Below are positions 15,517-24,474 of a stretch of 64,000 nucleotides of DNA, in pieces. The notes beneath the pieces were generated by a model. The model was not told the DNA's origin. It did no database searches and saw nothing but the letters and a program-made list of their open reading frames with translations. This DNA comes from Diplocloster modestus (lineage in GTDB: Bacteria; Bacillota; Clostridia; Lachnospirales; Lachnospiraceae), in the NCBI RefSeq assembly GCF_019042245.1, contig NZ_JAHQCX010000016.1, positions 59,373 to 123,372 on the forward strand, written 5' to 3'. The position numbers were made by a program, and so were the translations under genes. Position 1 is the first letter of the stretch. Each line of letters starts with the position of its first letter.

Positions 15517-17868
15517 TTATTCTCGTTCACGCAGAAGTTCCACAGGCGTGATTTTTTTCATTTTCTTTAAGATTGCCCGGTTACTCATCGCCACCGCCAG
15601 GAAAATAAGCCCCACGGATACCAGCAGGGAAGCGCCGTCCACAAAGTCCGGAATCGAGAACAGCTCCAGAGCCATCGTGCTGGAAATCAGCCTGCTGGCG
15701 CCCATGGTCATCGGAACGCCCAGTATCACTCCGCCGAAGGTGAGCAGCCATTGGCTGACCGATACGGTGTCCAGGCATTGCCGGTCGGACAGGCCCAGCA
15801 TCCGCAAAGTGGCAAGCTCCCGCTTAAGCTCCTCAAAGCTGATCAGCGAGCTGGTGTAGATTACCGCCAGCCCCACCAGAACTCCCATGAACGCCATAAC
15901 TCCCATGATACCGGTTAAGTTCCCCATCATGCCCCGGTATTGGTCCACCCGCTGCTGCCGGTTCTGAATCGTGGTTACCGATGTAGCGTCATCCAGCCGT
16001 TTTAGCAATTCCTGGCGCACCGGCTCCGGCGCCTTGATCAACATGGAAGTATAGGCATCCCGGTATTCGCTGATCTTTTCGACCCCTTGAAGGGACATAT
16101 AGGCGCTGCTGCCCAGATATTGGGAGAACACTGCGGTCACCGGAACCCGGCTGATACGTTTTTCCGGGTAAGACACCTCCACTTCCAGCAAGTCGCCGGG
16201 CGACACGCCAAGCCTCCCGGCCATGTGGACCGACAGGACCAGTCCTTCCGGCTGTACCCTGACCTCCTGCCCGTCCTCGCCGTAAAGGCGGCACAGCCCG
16301 GAGTCCTGGGGAATCCCCTGGATCACGGAGTCGATCTCATCGCCCGGCCCCCGCAGGACCGCCGGTACCTCCACGATCCCCTCGATCCGTTCGATACCGG
16401 GGCTGCGTACCGCACGCCGGGCGTCACCGGCAGCCACCGGGGCGCTGAAGGATACGGTTATGTCCTGCTGCTGGTTCTTTTCCAGATAATCAAACAAAAA
16501 GACGTCAAACAGCGAATTCATGGAGACCAGAGTCGCCGTAATCATATAGGCGCAGGCGATCCCGAACAGCGAGAGCGCCGAACGCCTGGGATTACGTGCG
16601 ATACTGCGCACCGCCATGGTTCCCGGCACAGTAAACAGTCCGGTAAATCCCGGGATCTTCTCCAGAAACAGCTGCCTTGCATTCTTCGGCGGGGCGGGAT
16701 GAAGCGCCTCCGCGGGCACCAGCCTGGTTGCCGATTTCACGGACAAGCCTCCCACCACCGCACAAAAAAGGGTAGCGGCAAAAATACCGATGATCATATA
16801 GCGCGGCGAGACCGGCGACGACACTTTCGGAAGGCTGAAATATACCCGGTAAAAATCCGCCATCGGTCCCGCGGCCATACTCCCGCCTATCCCGCCGAAA
16901 AATCCGCCTGCCAGTCCCACAGCAGCTCCATAAGCGGTATAATGCCAGGCGATGGACCGGGCCGGAATGCCGAGCGCCATCAGCGTGCCGATCTGGGTCC
17001 GCTGCTGTTCGATCAGCCGGTGCAGCGTTATGTACAGGATGATGGACGACACCATCAGAAACAGGAAGGGAATGGCTGCCGTCACTTTATTAAGTTGTTC
17101 TAATTCCATTTCCAGAACCGAGACGGAAAGTTCCTCTTTATTTTCATAGACCCGGTAGCAGCCGTAGGGTTTCAGGGTTTCTTCCACATCCTTTCGGACC
17201 TGTTCCCAGTCCGCGTCCGGCCGGAGGGTCAGGACGAAATTATTGGCCCGTCCCTGCATGCCGTATAATCTCGCCATCATATCGTAATCCATAAACGCAG
17301 CGTCATAAGTATCCGGCGTAGGCAGCAGTTCGTTGATATTTTTCACCAGATAAATATTCTCCGGCGATATCCCGGTGCCCACTATGGTAAATGCGGTTTC
17401 CCGGCCCCCAACGGAGAGCTTCAGGGAATCGCCCGGCGACAGATCCCATGCCTTGCTGAAACCGTCTCCCGGGATGATCTGCCTTTCTCCCGCCTGGGGC
17501 ATCATTCCCCGTGATAACAGGGGCAGATTATAACCATCCCCGCTGACAGAGATAAGTTTTAACTCCGCTTCCGCCGGCAGTCCCGCCACCCGCGCTGTTT
17601 TCACCAGACGGGCTTCTGCCCTGCTGATTCCCTCGATGCGCTCCAGCTCCTTCACGGCCGAGGCAGGAGCTTCCTGTACCTCCGCAAACGCGTCGCAGAA
17701 ATTGGTCTTCTCAAAAAAATAATCCTTGGAATCTTCCAGCTGGTCCGCCGCGATCGACATCACCGAGTATCCTGCGAACCCCGTCATCACAATAACCGCT
17801 GCCACGATATAGGAAGCGGCTCCTTTGCGCATATCCCGAAGCATCTTTCGGAACAGATATCCTACCAT
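15517..17868 (-). CDS. FtsX-like ABC transporter permease
   Basis: 783 residues. One N-terminal TM helix is followed by a large extracellular domain, a TM cluster (about 270-390), a second extracellular domain and a C-terminal TM cluster (about 650-775). This is the duplicated FtsX/MacB-type layout of eight to ten helices. The C-terminus ends ITPVELLRERE, typical of FtsX domains. The start overlaps the ATPase stop by 7 bp with a GGAGGAG site. Works with the ATPase and adaptor as a mechanotransmission exporter; the substrate is unknown, likely a drug, peptide or lipid. Confidence 0.88.
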   Translation of the reverse strand: MVGYLFRKMLRDMRKGAASYIVAAVIVMTGFAGYSVMSIAADQLEDSKDYFFEKTNFCDAFAEVQEAPASAVKELERIEGISRAEARLVKTARVAGLPAEAELKLISVSGDGYNLPLLSRGMMPQAGERQIIPGDGFSKAWDLSPGDSLKLSVGGRETAFTIVGTGISPENIYLVKNINELLPTPDTYDAAFMDYDMMARLYGMQGRANNFVLTLRPDADWEQVRKDVEETLKPYGCYRVYENKEELSVSVLEMELEQLNKVTAAIPFLFLMVSSIILYITLHRLIEQQRTQIGTLMALGIPARSIAWHYTAYGAAVGLAGGFFGGIGGSMAAGPMADFYRVYFSLPKVSSPVSPRYMIIGIFAATLFCAVVGGLSVKSATRLVPAEALHPAPPKNARQLFLEKIPGFTGLFTVPGTMAVRSIARNPRRSALSLFGIACAYMITATLVSMNSLFDVFLFDYLEKNQQQDITVSFSAPVAAGDARRAVRSPGIERIEGIVEVPAVLRGPGDEIDSVIQGIPQDSGLCRLYGEDGQEVRVQPEGLVLSVHMAGRLGVSPGDLLEVEVSYPEKRISRVPVTAVFSQYLGSSAYMSLQGVEKISEYRDAYTSMLIKAPEPVRQELLKRLDDATSVTTIQNRQQRVDQYRGMMGNLTGIMGVMAFMGVLVGLAVIYTSSLISFEELKRELATLRMLGLSDRQCLDTVSVSQWLLTFGGVILGVPMTMGASRLISSTMALELFSIPDFVDGASLLVSVGLIFLAVAMSNRAILKKMKKITPVELLRERE

Positions 17869-18569
17869 GTCATCTCCTCCGCAGATACGGGAGCCGGGTT
17901 TACTTCCACCCGTTCGATGCGCCCGTCCCGCATATAGAACACCCGGTCGGCCACCTGGGCCATCCCCGCGTTATGAGTGATGGTGATCACCGCACAGCCC
18001 AGACGTTTCCGGACTTCCAGCAGCAGATTCACCACGGCGATACTGTTCTTGCTGTCCAGAGCGCCGGTGGGCTCGTCGCACAGCAGCAGGCCGGGATTCT
18101 TCACGATCGCCCGCGCGATGGATACCCGCTGCTGCTCCCCACCTGAGAGCTGGGATGGAAAATGCCTGCTCCGCTCCTTAAGCCCCACCATCGAGAGCGC
18201 TTCGTCGGGATTCATGGGGGAAGAGACGATACTGGCGGCAAGGGCTACGTTTTCCCTTGCGGTCAGGGACGGGATCAGGTTAAAGAACTGGAACACAAAG
18301 CCTACGGTGTCTTTCCGGTATTCCGACAGCTGCACGTCATTTAACTGCGTAAGCTCCCTGTCCCGGTACCAGATATGTCCGGCGCTGGGACGGTCCATTC
18401 CCCCCAGCATATTAAGCAGCGTACTTTTTCCTGAGCCGGACGGCCCCAGCACCACGATAAATTCGCCTGCCGCGATATCAAAAGCCGCTTCCGTCAAGGC
18501 GTTGACCTCAACGCCGGCACTACCGTAGGTTTTACTTAAGGCTTCCCCCCGAAGTATGGTTTCCGGCAT
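17862..18569 (-). CDS. ABC transporter ATP-binding protein (MacB/LolD type)
   Basis: 235 residues. Walker A GPSGSGKST (about 45-53), Q-loop FQFFNL, signature LSGGEQQR, Walker B LLLCDEPTGALD and H-loop ITHN are all intact. ATG 18567-18569 is chosen for its AAAAGGGGG site eight bases upstream; this start lies inside the end of the TetR gene. It energises the following FtsX-like permease. Confidence 0.92.
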   Translation of the reverse strand: MPETILRGEALSKTYGSAGVEVNALTEAAFDIAAGEFIVVLGPSGSGKSTLLNMLGGMDRPSAGHIWYRDRELTQLNDVQLSEYRKDTVGFVFQFFNLIPSLTARENVALAASIVSSPMNPDEALSMVGLKERSRHFPSQLSGGEQQRVSIARAIVKNPGLLLCDEPTGALDSKNSIAVVNLLLEVRKRLGCAVITITHNAGMAQVADRVFYMRDGRIERVEVNPAPVSAEEMTW

Positions 18570-19182
18570 GCTGCACCCCCTTTTCTGCAATTCCGTATAT
18601 CAGAATTTCGAAGACCTGCTTTATTTTTTCGAGAGCCTCTTCCCGCCCTCCCTTGCTGTAAAAATCCTGAAGAAGCGAAGTGGCCAGCGGTAAGATCATC
18701 TCGATCACCAGATCCAGATCCACGTCTTTTCGCACCAGGCCTTTTTGCTGATCCTGCCGCAGATACTCAAGCACCTCGCTCTGGGACCGGCCCATCTGTC
18801 CCACGATATGCCGGATGAACTCGCTGTCATCCTGCGCCATCAGCATTCCGATCTGATTGTACCTGGGACAAAGCTCGATCCATTCCAATATCCCCGGAAT
18901 AGAGGCAAGCGCCGCTTCGAAAAAGGTGATGTCGCCGGAAGGTTTCGGGTACCTTGAAAATATTTCCAGCTTCTCATGGCCGATCTTGTCGAGAATCAGC
19001 ATATAGAGATCCTCTTTCCCTGAAAAATACTGGTAAAAGCTCCCCCGGGGGATACCGGCCGCTTTGACAATCCGGTTGATGGACGCGTCTGAGTAACGGT
19101 ACCTGGCAAATTCGTCAATGGCGGCTTCTATGATCCGTTCTTTTTTGGGCGGTGGGAGATTTTCGAATGTAGACGTGGGCAT
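18532..19182 (-). CDS. TetR/AcrR-family repressor of the efflux operon
   Basis: 216 residues. The N-terminal helix-turn-helix is ASINRIVKAAGIPRGSFYQYFSGKEDLYMLIL (about 35-65); the rest is an all-helical ligand-binding domain. It is the first gene of the efflux operon and probably represses itself and the transporter genes. A 14-bp palindrome TGACAAGGTTGTCA lies just downstream of its promoter and is the likely operator. ATG start with an AAAAGGAGAG site. The end overlaps the start of the ATPase gene. Confidence 0.9.
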   Translation of the reverse strand: MPTSTFENLPPPKKERIIEAAIDEFARYRYSDASINRIVKAAGIPRGSFYQYFSGKEDLYMLILDKIGHEKLEIFSRYPKPSGDITFFEAALASIPGILEWIELCPRYNQIGMLMAQDDSEFIRHIVGQMGRSQSEVLEYLRQDQQKGLVRKDVDLDLVIEMILPLATSLLQDFYSKGGREEALEKIKQVFEILIYGIAEKGVQHAGNHTSGGSLK

Positions 19183-19206
19183 GGATGGTCCTCTCCTTTT
19201 TCAACA

Positions 19207-19220
19207 TGACAAGGTTGTCA
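19207..19220. promoter_or_regulatory. Candidate TetR operator
   Basis: Perfect palindrome TGACAA-GG-TTGTCA between the -10 box (19234-19239) and the TetR start (19182). The position fits steric block of transcription by the TetR-family protein encoded directly downstream. Confidence 0.65.
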
Positions 19221-19233
19221 CATCATTTTTATC

Positions 19234-19262
19234 AGTATAATACACTCTCTTGAAAATAGCAA
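19234..19262 (-). promoter_or_regulatory. Promoter of the TetR-efflux operon
   Basis: On the minus strand TTGCTA (19257-19262), 17 bp, TATACT (19234-19239). It is followed within about 15 bp by the TGACAA/TTGTCA palindrome. Confidence 0.72.
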
Positions 19263-19273
19263 TACAGAATTAA

Positions 19274-19326
19274 GGAGGGACCGGCCTCCTCCGAATCTGC
19301 CGCCGCCCGGAAGAGCCAGTCCCTCC
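19274..19326. repeat. Intergenic repeat, copy 2 (right of efflux operon)
   Basis: GGAGGGACCGGCCTC at the left end is the near-complement of GAGCCAGTCCCTCC at the right end, giving a hairpin. The right half (GCCGCCCGGAAGAGCCAGT) matches copy 1 at 14110-14135. Both copies lie just outside the TetR efflux operon. Confidence 0.6.
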
Positions 19327-19361
19327 AATTTCGAAACTTACTGTTTGTATATGTAACGGCT

Positions 19362-19985
19362 TTATGCCACCTGGCCGCCATGTAAGGTAATCACCACATC
19401 CGCCTCTTTTGCCACTTCATTGGAATGGGATACCATCACCACACACCGTCCATAGGTTTTTGCCGCATCCTTGAATACCGCCGTGATCTCCCGGGCCGTC
19501 GCCTCATCCAGGTTACCGGTTGGCTCATCTGCCAGGATCACAGGGGCCTGAGACGCCAATGCCCGGGCGATCGCCACCCGCTGCTGCTGGCCGCCGGACA
19601 GCTTCAGTACATTACGCCTGGCCTCCTCCCCGGTCAGCCCCAGCCTGGCCAGCACCGGAAGCGGCTCCTCCTTCGCGGTCAGGCACACATTCTCTTCCGG
19701 CGTCATATAGTCGATCAAATTATAGTTCTGGAACACAAAGGAGACGCCTTCCCGCCGGTACCGTTCCAGCCCGATTTCCCGGATTTCTTTTCCGTTAAAT
19801 ATGACCTGGCCTGCGTTTGGAACGTCCATGCCTCCCAGCAAAGATAGCAGCGTGGTCTTTCCACAGCCGGACGGCCCCAATATCACATACATTTTGCCTT
19901 TTTCAAATCCCAGATCAATCCCGTTCAAAACCGGCCTGCCTTCCGTATAATAATAGAAAACCTGTCTCGCTTCCAATATGTTCAT
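19362..19985 (-). CDS. ABC transporter ATP-binding protein (LolD/MacB-like)
   Basis: 207 residues with Walker A GPSGCGKTT, signature LSGGQQQR, Walker B VILADEPTGNLD and H-loop MVSHS, all canonical. The size fits the compact ATPases that serve FtsX-type permeases. ATG start with a GGGAGG site. Third gene of the leftward operon after two FtsX-like permeases, 61 bp behind the second one. Confidence 0.92.
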   Translation of the reverse strand: MNILEARQVFYYYTEGRPVLNGIDLGFEKGKMYVILGPSGCGKTTLLSLLGGMDVPNAGQVIFNGKEIREIGLERYRREGVSFVFQNYNLIDYMTPEENVCLTAKEEPLPVLARLGLTGEEARRNVLKLSGGQQQRVAIARALASQAPVILADEPTGNLDEATAREITAVFKDAAKTYGRCVVMVSHSNEVAKEADVVITLHGGQVA

Positions 19986-20046
19986 TCTAACCTCCCGTAT
20001 CCCATAGCTCCCAAAGGACTATGATCCTGCCGATCTGCAAATTTTC

Positions 20047-21429
20047 TTATTCCATGACCGTTAAGAGTTCCTTCGGCTTCCTGCGTACGATCACAAGAAA
20101 AGATATTCCCACCGAAATACCGACAATCACGATCCCCATAACGCCGGACAAGGCAAGCACCGGGAGCCGCAGCTCCGCCCCGAAGTTTACCTCCGGCGCC
20201 GCCGCATCCACGTCCACGGGATCATTAGTGAACGTGTAGGATACCGCTTCCGTATTCTCCTCCGCCTCCCCTGCGGCATCATGATAAAGCACCTTCCCAG
20301 CCTGCCGGGACAAAGGAAAGGAAACGGCGGCCGCCAGGCAAAAGGCCAGTGCAAAGATAAGACCGCACTCCAGAAAATGCTGCCACAGAATATTCCTCTT
20401 GGAAATCCCAAAAGCCATCAGCACCCCTGCCTCATGAATGCGGTCCCGCTCCCACAGGGTCAGCAGCAATGAGAGCAGGCTCACACTGATTACCGTGATC
20501 AGCCCCACCATCAGAAAAGTCATTCCGCTCAGCCTGTCCAGCGGTTCCACACTCTTTTGATAAGCCGTATTATTAACGGTCAGTCTCAGGGAACCCCAGT
20601 CTACCCCATCAAGCCTTTGAACCTCCTGCACAATCCGTTCCAATTCTTTTGGGTCTCTGGCAAAAAATGCGGCTCCCCCGTTAAAATATCGCTGTGACGT
20701 CCCCTGCAGTTTCCGGCCTATATCCTGACTGGTTGCGGCGTCTATGAAAATGAAGTTAGCCGGCAGGTCACATTCCGGTGTGTTCTGGTTTCCGGCCTCC
20801 GTGTGCATTTCATCAAAAATACCTGCGATCTTCAGCCGGTAGCCGTCCTCCGAAGCGCCCGCGCCGGCAGCTTCACCTGTCACATTGCCGTCTTCTGTTA
20901 TATATGCGGTAAATGTATCGCCCGCCTTCAGCTGATTCATCTGCGCTAATTCCCGCGATATTAACGCCTGCCCCGTATCGTCCGGCCTCAGATGCCTGCC
21001 TTCTTCCAGGGTAAAAATATTCAGCACAAAATATTCATGCAGGCTGCTGTCGTTATTGCCCAGCAGGCGGGTCATCTGCGCTTTACCGTCGCCTTCCCCG
21101 GTGAACTTTCCGGGCTTTAGGGTCAGCTCCGGCACGCTCAGATACCAGGTATCCATGGCGTTATACGCTTTTATCCCCTCTGTTTCCATCACCTGATCGA
21201 TCAGCTGCCGGTCCGTGAACTGCCGGATATTCATCTTCTGGTAATCGGGCGCGATCTTAAAATATCCGCCTATGCTTTCCCGCAGCTGAGCCGCCGCTGT
21301 CTTAGCGGCCCGGTTGACCGCCATCCCTGCCAGCAGCAGGGTCATAATGACCAGAAATGTGACCAGCAGCAGCGCCGTTTTTCCTTTTTTCCGAATAACA
21401 AAAAGATACGCTCTGCGATATGCCGGCAT
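20047..21429 (-). CDS. FtsX-like ABC permease (second of pair)
   Basis: 460 residues. An N-terminal TM anchor (about 10-32), a large extracellular domain, then three C-terminal TM helices and a basic tail ending RRKPKELLTVME. This is the four-helix MacB/FtsX layout. ATG start with a strong GGAGGAGGG site, only 4 bp after the first permease gene, so the two probably form a heterodimer powered by the following ATPase. No substrate is evident. Confidence 0.85.
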   Translation of the reverse strand: MPAYRRAYLFVIRKKGKTALLLVTFLVIMTLLLAGMAVNRAAKTAAAQLRESIGGYFKIAPDYQKMNIRQFTDRQLIDQVMETEGIKAYNAMDTWYLSVPELTLKPGKFTGEGDGKAQMTRLLGNNDSSLHEYFVLNIFTLEEGRHLRPDDTGQALISRELAQMNQLKAGDTFTAYITEDGNVTGEAAGAGASEDGYRLKIAGIFDEMHTEAGNQNTPECDLPANFIFIDAATSQDIGRKLQGTSQRYFNGGAAFFARDPKELERIVQEVQRLDGVDWGSLRLTVNNTAYQKSVEPLDRLSGMTFLMVGLITVISVSLLSLLLTLWERDRIHEAGVLMAFGISKRNILWQHFLECGLIFALAFCLAAAVSFPLSRQAGKVLYHDAAGEAEENTEAVSYTFTNDPVDVDAAAPEVNFGAELRLPVLALSGVMGIVIVGISVGISFLVIVRRKPKELLTVME

Positions 21430-21433
21430 AGCA

Positions 21434-22933
21434 TCACCCTCCTCCCAGAATATCCCGCGGCTTCTGCCTGATCACCCGCATGGATGAGACGACCACGGAT
21501 GTGACCGACACCAGCAGCATGGTCAGGAATACCCCCGACGCGGTTCCCGGCGTCAGATGATACGTAAGCGACACCTCCGCATCCGGCATTTTATTAACCA
21601 TCACATTGGATTGCTGGTCTATGACTACCTCGAAGGGCTGGGCGCTGCCCGGCGAGCTGACCATTCCCGCCAGTCCATTCCCGATCACATCGGTTACCGG
21701 CCCGGCCAGCAGACCGGCCAGCAGAAAGGCTGCTGCGGCCACAACACAGCATTCCAGAAGGAACTGGGCCAGGGTTGTCTGCTTTTTCACCCCGATGGAG
21801 GCCAGTATGCCGATCTCCCGCTTTCTGCTCCGCACCCACATAGTCAGAATCAGGGAAAGGACCGCCAGCGCTCCCGCGGCCATTATAACAGCCAGCACCG
21901 TGGACAGCTTTACCATCGTCCGCAGCGGCCCGGCCGCGGCCTGATAATCGTGATCGTAGCGTTTCAAGCTGTAGTAGCTCCAGTCCACCGTATCGTTTGC
22001 CAGGACCTGTTCCTTTACGGAATCCAGCAGCAGAGGGTCTTCCACGAACAGGGTCACTTCACTGATCACCCGGTCGCTTTCACGGGCCAGCACGTCATTG
22101 CCGTAATGGGTATTGTATTCAACCTGCGCCCAATGCCGCATGTTGGGGTCTGCGAAGATAATATTGGCAAAGATATTGTCCTCGGAAGTCCAGTTGGACA
22201 GATCCTGTTCGAAATTGATCCGGAAAATCCCGACGATCTCCGACTCAAACGCCGTTCCGTATCGCTCCCCGGTGATAAAATCAAAATTATAAGAATTGAT
22301 CCGGTCACCGATCTGAAGCCCGTTCATCTTTGCCAGCTCCTCTGAGATGACAGCCTTTCCATAATCTCCTGTTTCGATATGGCGGCCCTGTGTCAGCTCC
22401 AATGCGCCGTTAGCGAAAAATGGATGCCACCGGCCGTCTTCGATCAGATAAAAACCATTGGTATGGGAATAGGTCTCATCGGAAAGCCTGCTCTGCCGCA
22501 GGCTCTCGTCCAGCCCCTGCGGGTCCGTTTCTTCTATCTGCCGCAGCTCCTTCGAATACCCTCCCGGCCTTACCTCCAGGCCGGTATATAAGGTTTCATG
22601 CCCCATTTCGGAAAAAAATCCGCAGACTCCATCGATATCCAGCAGCTGTTCCAGCTTGGACTGGGTCAGCAGGGGCACCTTCAGCCTCCGCTCCATCTCC
22701 CCGTCCTCATTTTGAGCCAGTTCAAACAGATGCTCCCCCGATATCGGATTCATTTCCAATACGAGTCCGGTGTTCATGGTCTTTCGCACTTCATCCGCGG
22801 CCTTTTGGGCGCTGGCGCGGATCGAGAGTCCCACCAGCAGGAAAAGGCCCGTCACAAGCATGATCAGGAATAATAGAATACTTCTCACTTTTTTCCTGGT
22901 GACGTATAAATATGCCCTCTTAAAAACACCCAT
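21434..22933 (-). CDS. FtsX-like ABC permease (first of pair)
   Basis: 499 residues with an N-terminal TM anchor (RKKVRSILLFLIMLVTGLFLL), a long extracellular domain, three C-terminal TM helices and the tail VIRQKPRDILGGG. Paralogous in design to the next permease. First gene of a three-gene operon with a strong promoter upstream. ATG start with AAAGGGGG. Its role is likely export or sensing of an antimicrobial or envelope compound, as inferred from architecture. Confidence 0.85.
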   Translation of the reverse strand: MGVFKRAYLYVTRKKVRSILLFLIMLVTGLFLLVGLSIRASAQKAADEVRKTMNTGLVLEMNPISGEHLFELAQNEDGEMERRLKVPLLTQSKLEQLLDIDGVCGFFSEMGHETLYTGLEVRPGGYSKELRQIEETDPQGLDESLRQSRLSDETYSHTNGFYLIEDGRWHPFFANGALELTQGRHIETGDYGKAVISEELAKMNGLQIGDRINSYNFDFITGERYGTAFESEIVGIFRINFEQDLSNWTSEDNIFANIIFADPNMRHWAQVEYNTHYGNDVLARESDRVISEVTLFVEDPLLLDSVKEQVLANDTVDWSYYSLKRYDHDYQAAAGPLRTMVKLSTVLAVIMAAGALAVLSLILTMWVRSRKREIGILASIGVKKQTTLAQFLLECCVVAAAAFLLAGLLAGPVTDVIGNGLAGMVSSPGSAQPFEVVIDQQSNVMVNKMPDAEVSLTYHLTPGTASGVFLTMLLVSVTSVVVSSMRVIRQKPRDILGGG

Positions 22934-22983
22934 ACAAAACCCCCTTTGCCACTTGCTGCGCCTGTACCTATTTTATTGACCAT

Positions 22984-23012
22984 ATTATATCATAGCTATT
23001 TCTGCGGTTCAA
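22984..23012 (-). promoter_or_regulatory. Promoter of the FtsX pair operon
   Basis: On the minus strand TTGAAC (23007-23012), 17 bp, consensus TATAAT (22984-22989), about 50 bp before the first permease start. Confidence 0.75.
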
Positions 23013-23058
23013 TTTGTAGTTTTGGCAGTTTTGGCTGGCTGCGGTGCTGTAAATATCC

Positions 23059-23087
23059 TTGTGCTGCCGGATACGCCATGTTACAAT
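23059..23087 (+). promoter_or_regulatory. Promoter of the binding-protein/hybrid-kinase pair
   Basis: TTGTGC (23059-23064), 17 bp, TACAAT (23082-23087), leaving a leader of about 80 bases before the lipoprotein ATG. Confidence 0.55.
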
Positions 23088-23173
23088 TATAAAGCAAATG
23101 GGATATTCCGTAATCCTTTTATCCTCCGTTTGGATCGGATTATATTTCTTATAGATTAAAAGAGGTTTGAACC

Positions 23174-24448
23174 ATGAAAAAACACCCGGTTATTTTACTA
23201 TATATTCTCCTCAGTATTCTGGTTTCCTGTATTTTCACCGGATGCGGGTCCGCCCGGAGCCGGAATATCATATTTGAGAACAGTCAGGAAGACGTAAAAC
23301 CACAGGTCTCCTTGACTTTTTTTGGGTTCAAATACGAGGCCCTCAATGTCACGGCAATCGAAAATTCCCTGCATGGCTTCATGGATCAATACCCGGACAT
23401 CTCCATCTCCTATGACGGCATTAAAAATCCCCCATATTTTGAGATACTCGAAAAAAGACTGGCTACCGGAAACGGGGACGACGTCTTTATGCTGGATCAT
23501 GCCAGGGTGCTGGAACTGGGCCGGCAGGGTGAACTGGCGGATCTTTCCGGCCTGTCCACCCTGGGGAATTTCAGTGAGCTGGCAAAAAGCCAGATGACCG
23601 CCCTCGACGGTATTTATTATCTTCCCACCTCCATCTCAGCTTTCGGCCTGTACTGTAATCTGGATCTTCTAAAGGAGCACGGGCAGGAGGTTCCCCATAA
23701 TCTGGCGGAATTTGAGCAAGTATGTGACTATTTCGCCGCGGAAGGTATCACGCCGATTGTGGCCAATAACGATATTTCTTTGAAAACCGTGGTCCTGGCA
23801 AAATGTCTGCTGCCCTATTATTCGGGTGCTGCCTCCGGTCAGATCGCGCGGTTCAATGATGATCCGGCCGCGCTTGCCGATACCCTGCGCCCCGGCTTTC
23901 AATTCGTAGAGCGGATGTTCACGCGCCGCTGGATAGACCGGAAGGAAACGCAGCGCACGTCTAAGACCAAAGAGGATCTGGCCGCCTTTTCCAAAGGGGA
24001 GCAGCCGTTTATGTTAACCGGCGTCTGGGCCGTCCCCCGGCTGCGGGATCTGAATCCCGATTTTGAATTCGAGGTCTATCCCTACCCTATTCTGGATGAC
24101 GGAAGCGTGTTGGTGATCAATATGGATACCCGGATCGGCATCAACGCCAACAGCCGCTATCCCGAAGAAGCCAAACAGTTTGTGGAATATCTCACCCAGA
24201 ACGATGTCATGTGGGAATTTGTCGACAGCCAGAGTTCTTTCAGTCCGCTGAAGGAGAACCGTCTGGCCGAAGACGACGCGATCCAGCCAGTCGGGCCGTA
24301 TCTCACCAACGGCCGCAGTGTAATCGGTTCCGATGACAATCTGCTGTTCCCGATCTGGGATCTGTCCCGGGAATGTATCGAGGGTATGCTGGAGGGCGAC
24401 GATGCGGATACGGCCGTATCCCATATGGAGCAACTGCTGACACAATAG
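23174..24448 (+). CDS. Solute-binding lipoprotein, probable co-sensor of the adjacent kinase
   Basis: 424 residues with a lipoprotein signal (lipobox FTGC at about 25-28). The body is an extracellular solute-binding protein family 1 domain; PTSISAFGLYCNLDLLKEHG and FMLTGVWAVPRL are typical sugar-binding-protein stretches. ATG start with AAAGAGG. No permease genes accompany it. Instead a hybrid histidine kinase begins 26 bp downstream, so it probably presents a sugar to the kinase rather than to a transporter. Confidence 0.87.
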   Translation: MKKHPVILLYILLSILVSCIFTGCGSARSRNIIFENSQEDVKPQVSLTFFGFKYEALNVTAIENSLHGFMDQYPDISISYDGIKNPPYFEILEKRLATGNGDDVFMLDHARVLELGRQGELADLSGLSTLGNFSELAKSQMTALDGIYYLPTSISAFGLYCNLDLLKEHGQEVPHNLAEFEQVCDYFAAEGITPIVANNDISLKTVVLAKCLLPYYSGAASGQIARFNDDPAALADTLRPGFQFVERMFTRRWIDRKETQRTSKTKEDLAAFSKGEQPFMLTGVWAVPRLRDLNPDFEFEVYPYPILDDGSVLVINMDTRIGINANSRYPEEAKQFVEYLTQNDVMWEFVDSQSSFSPLKENRLAEDDAIQPVGPYLTNGRSVIGSDDNLLFPIWDLSRECIEGMLEGDDADTAVSHMEQLLTQ

Positions 24449-24474
24449 ATTGGATTACGCTGGAGGAATGAAAC

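Noticed and set aside
16087..17103. 338-codon plus-strand frame opposite the FtsX-like permease
   Set aside because: Arg/His/Gly-rich antisense frame without family resemblance; the minus strand has intact FtsX features.
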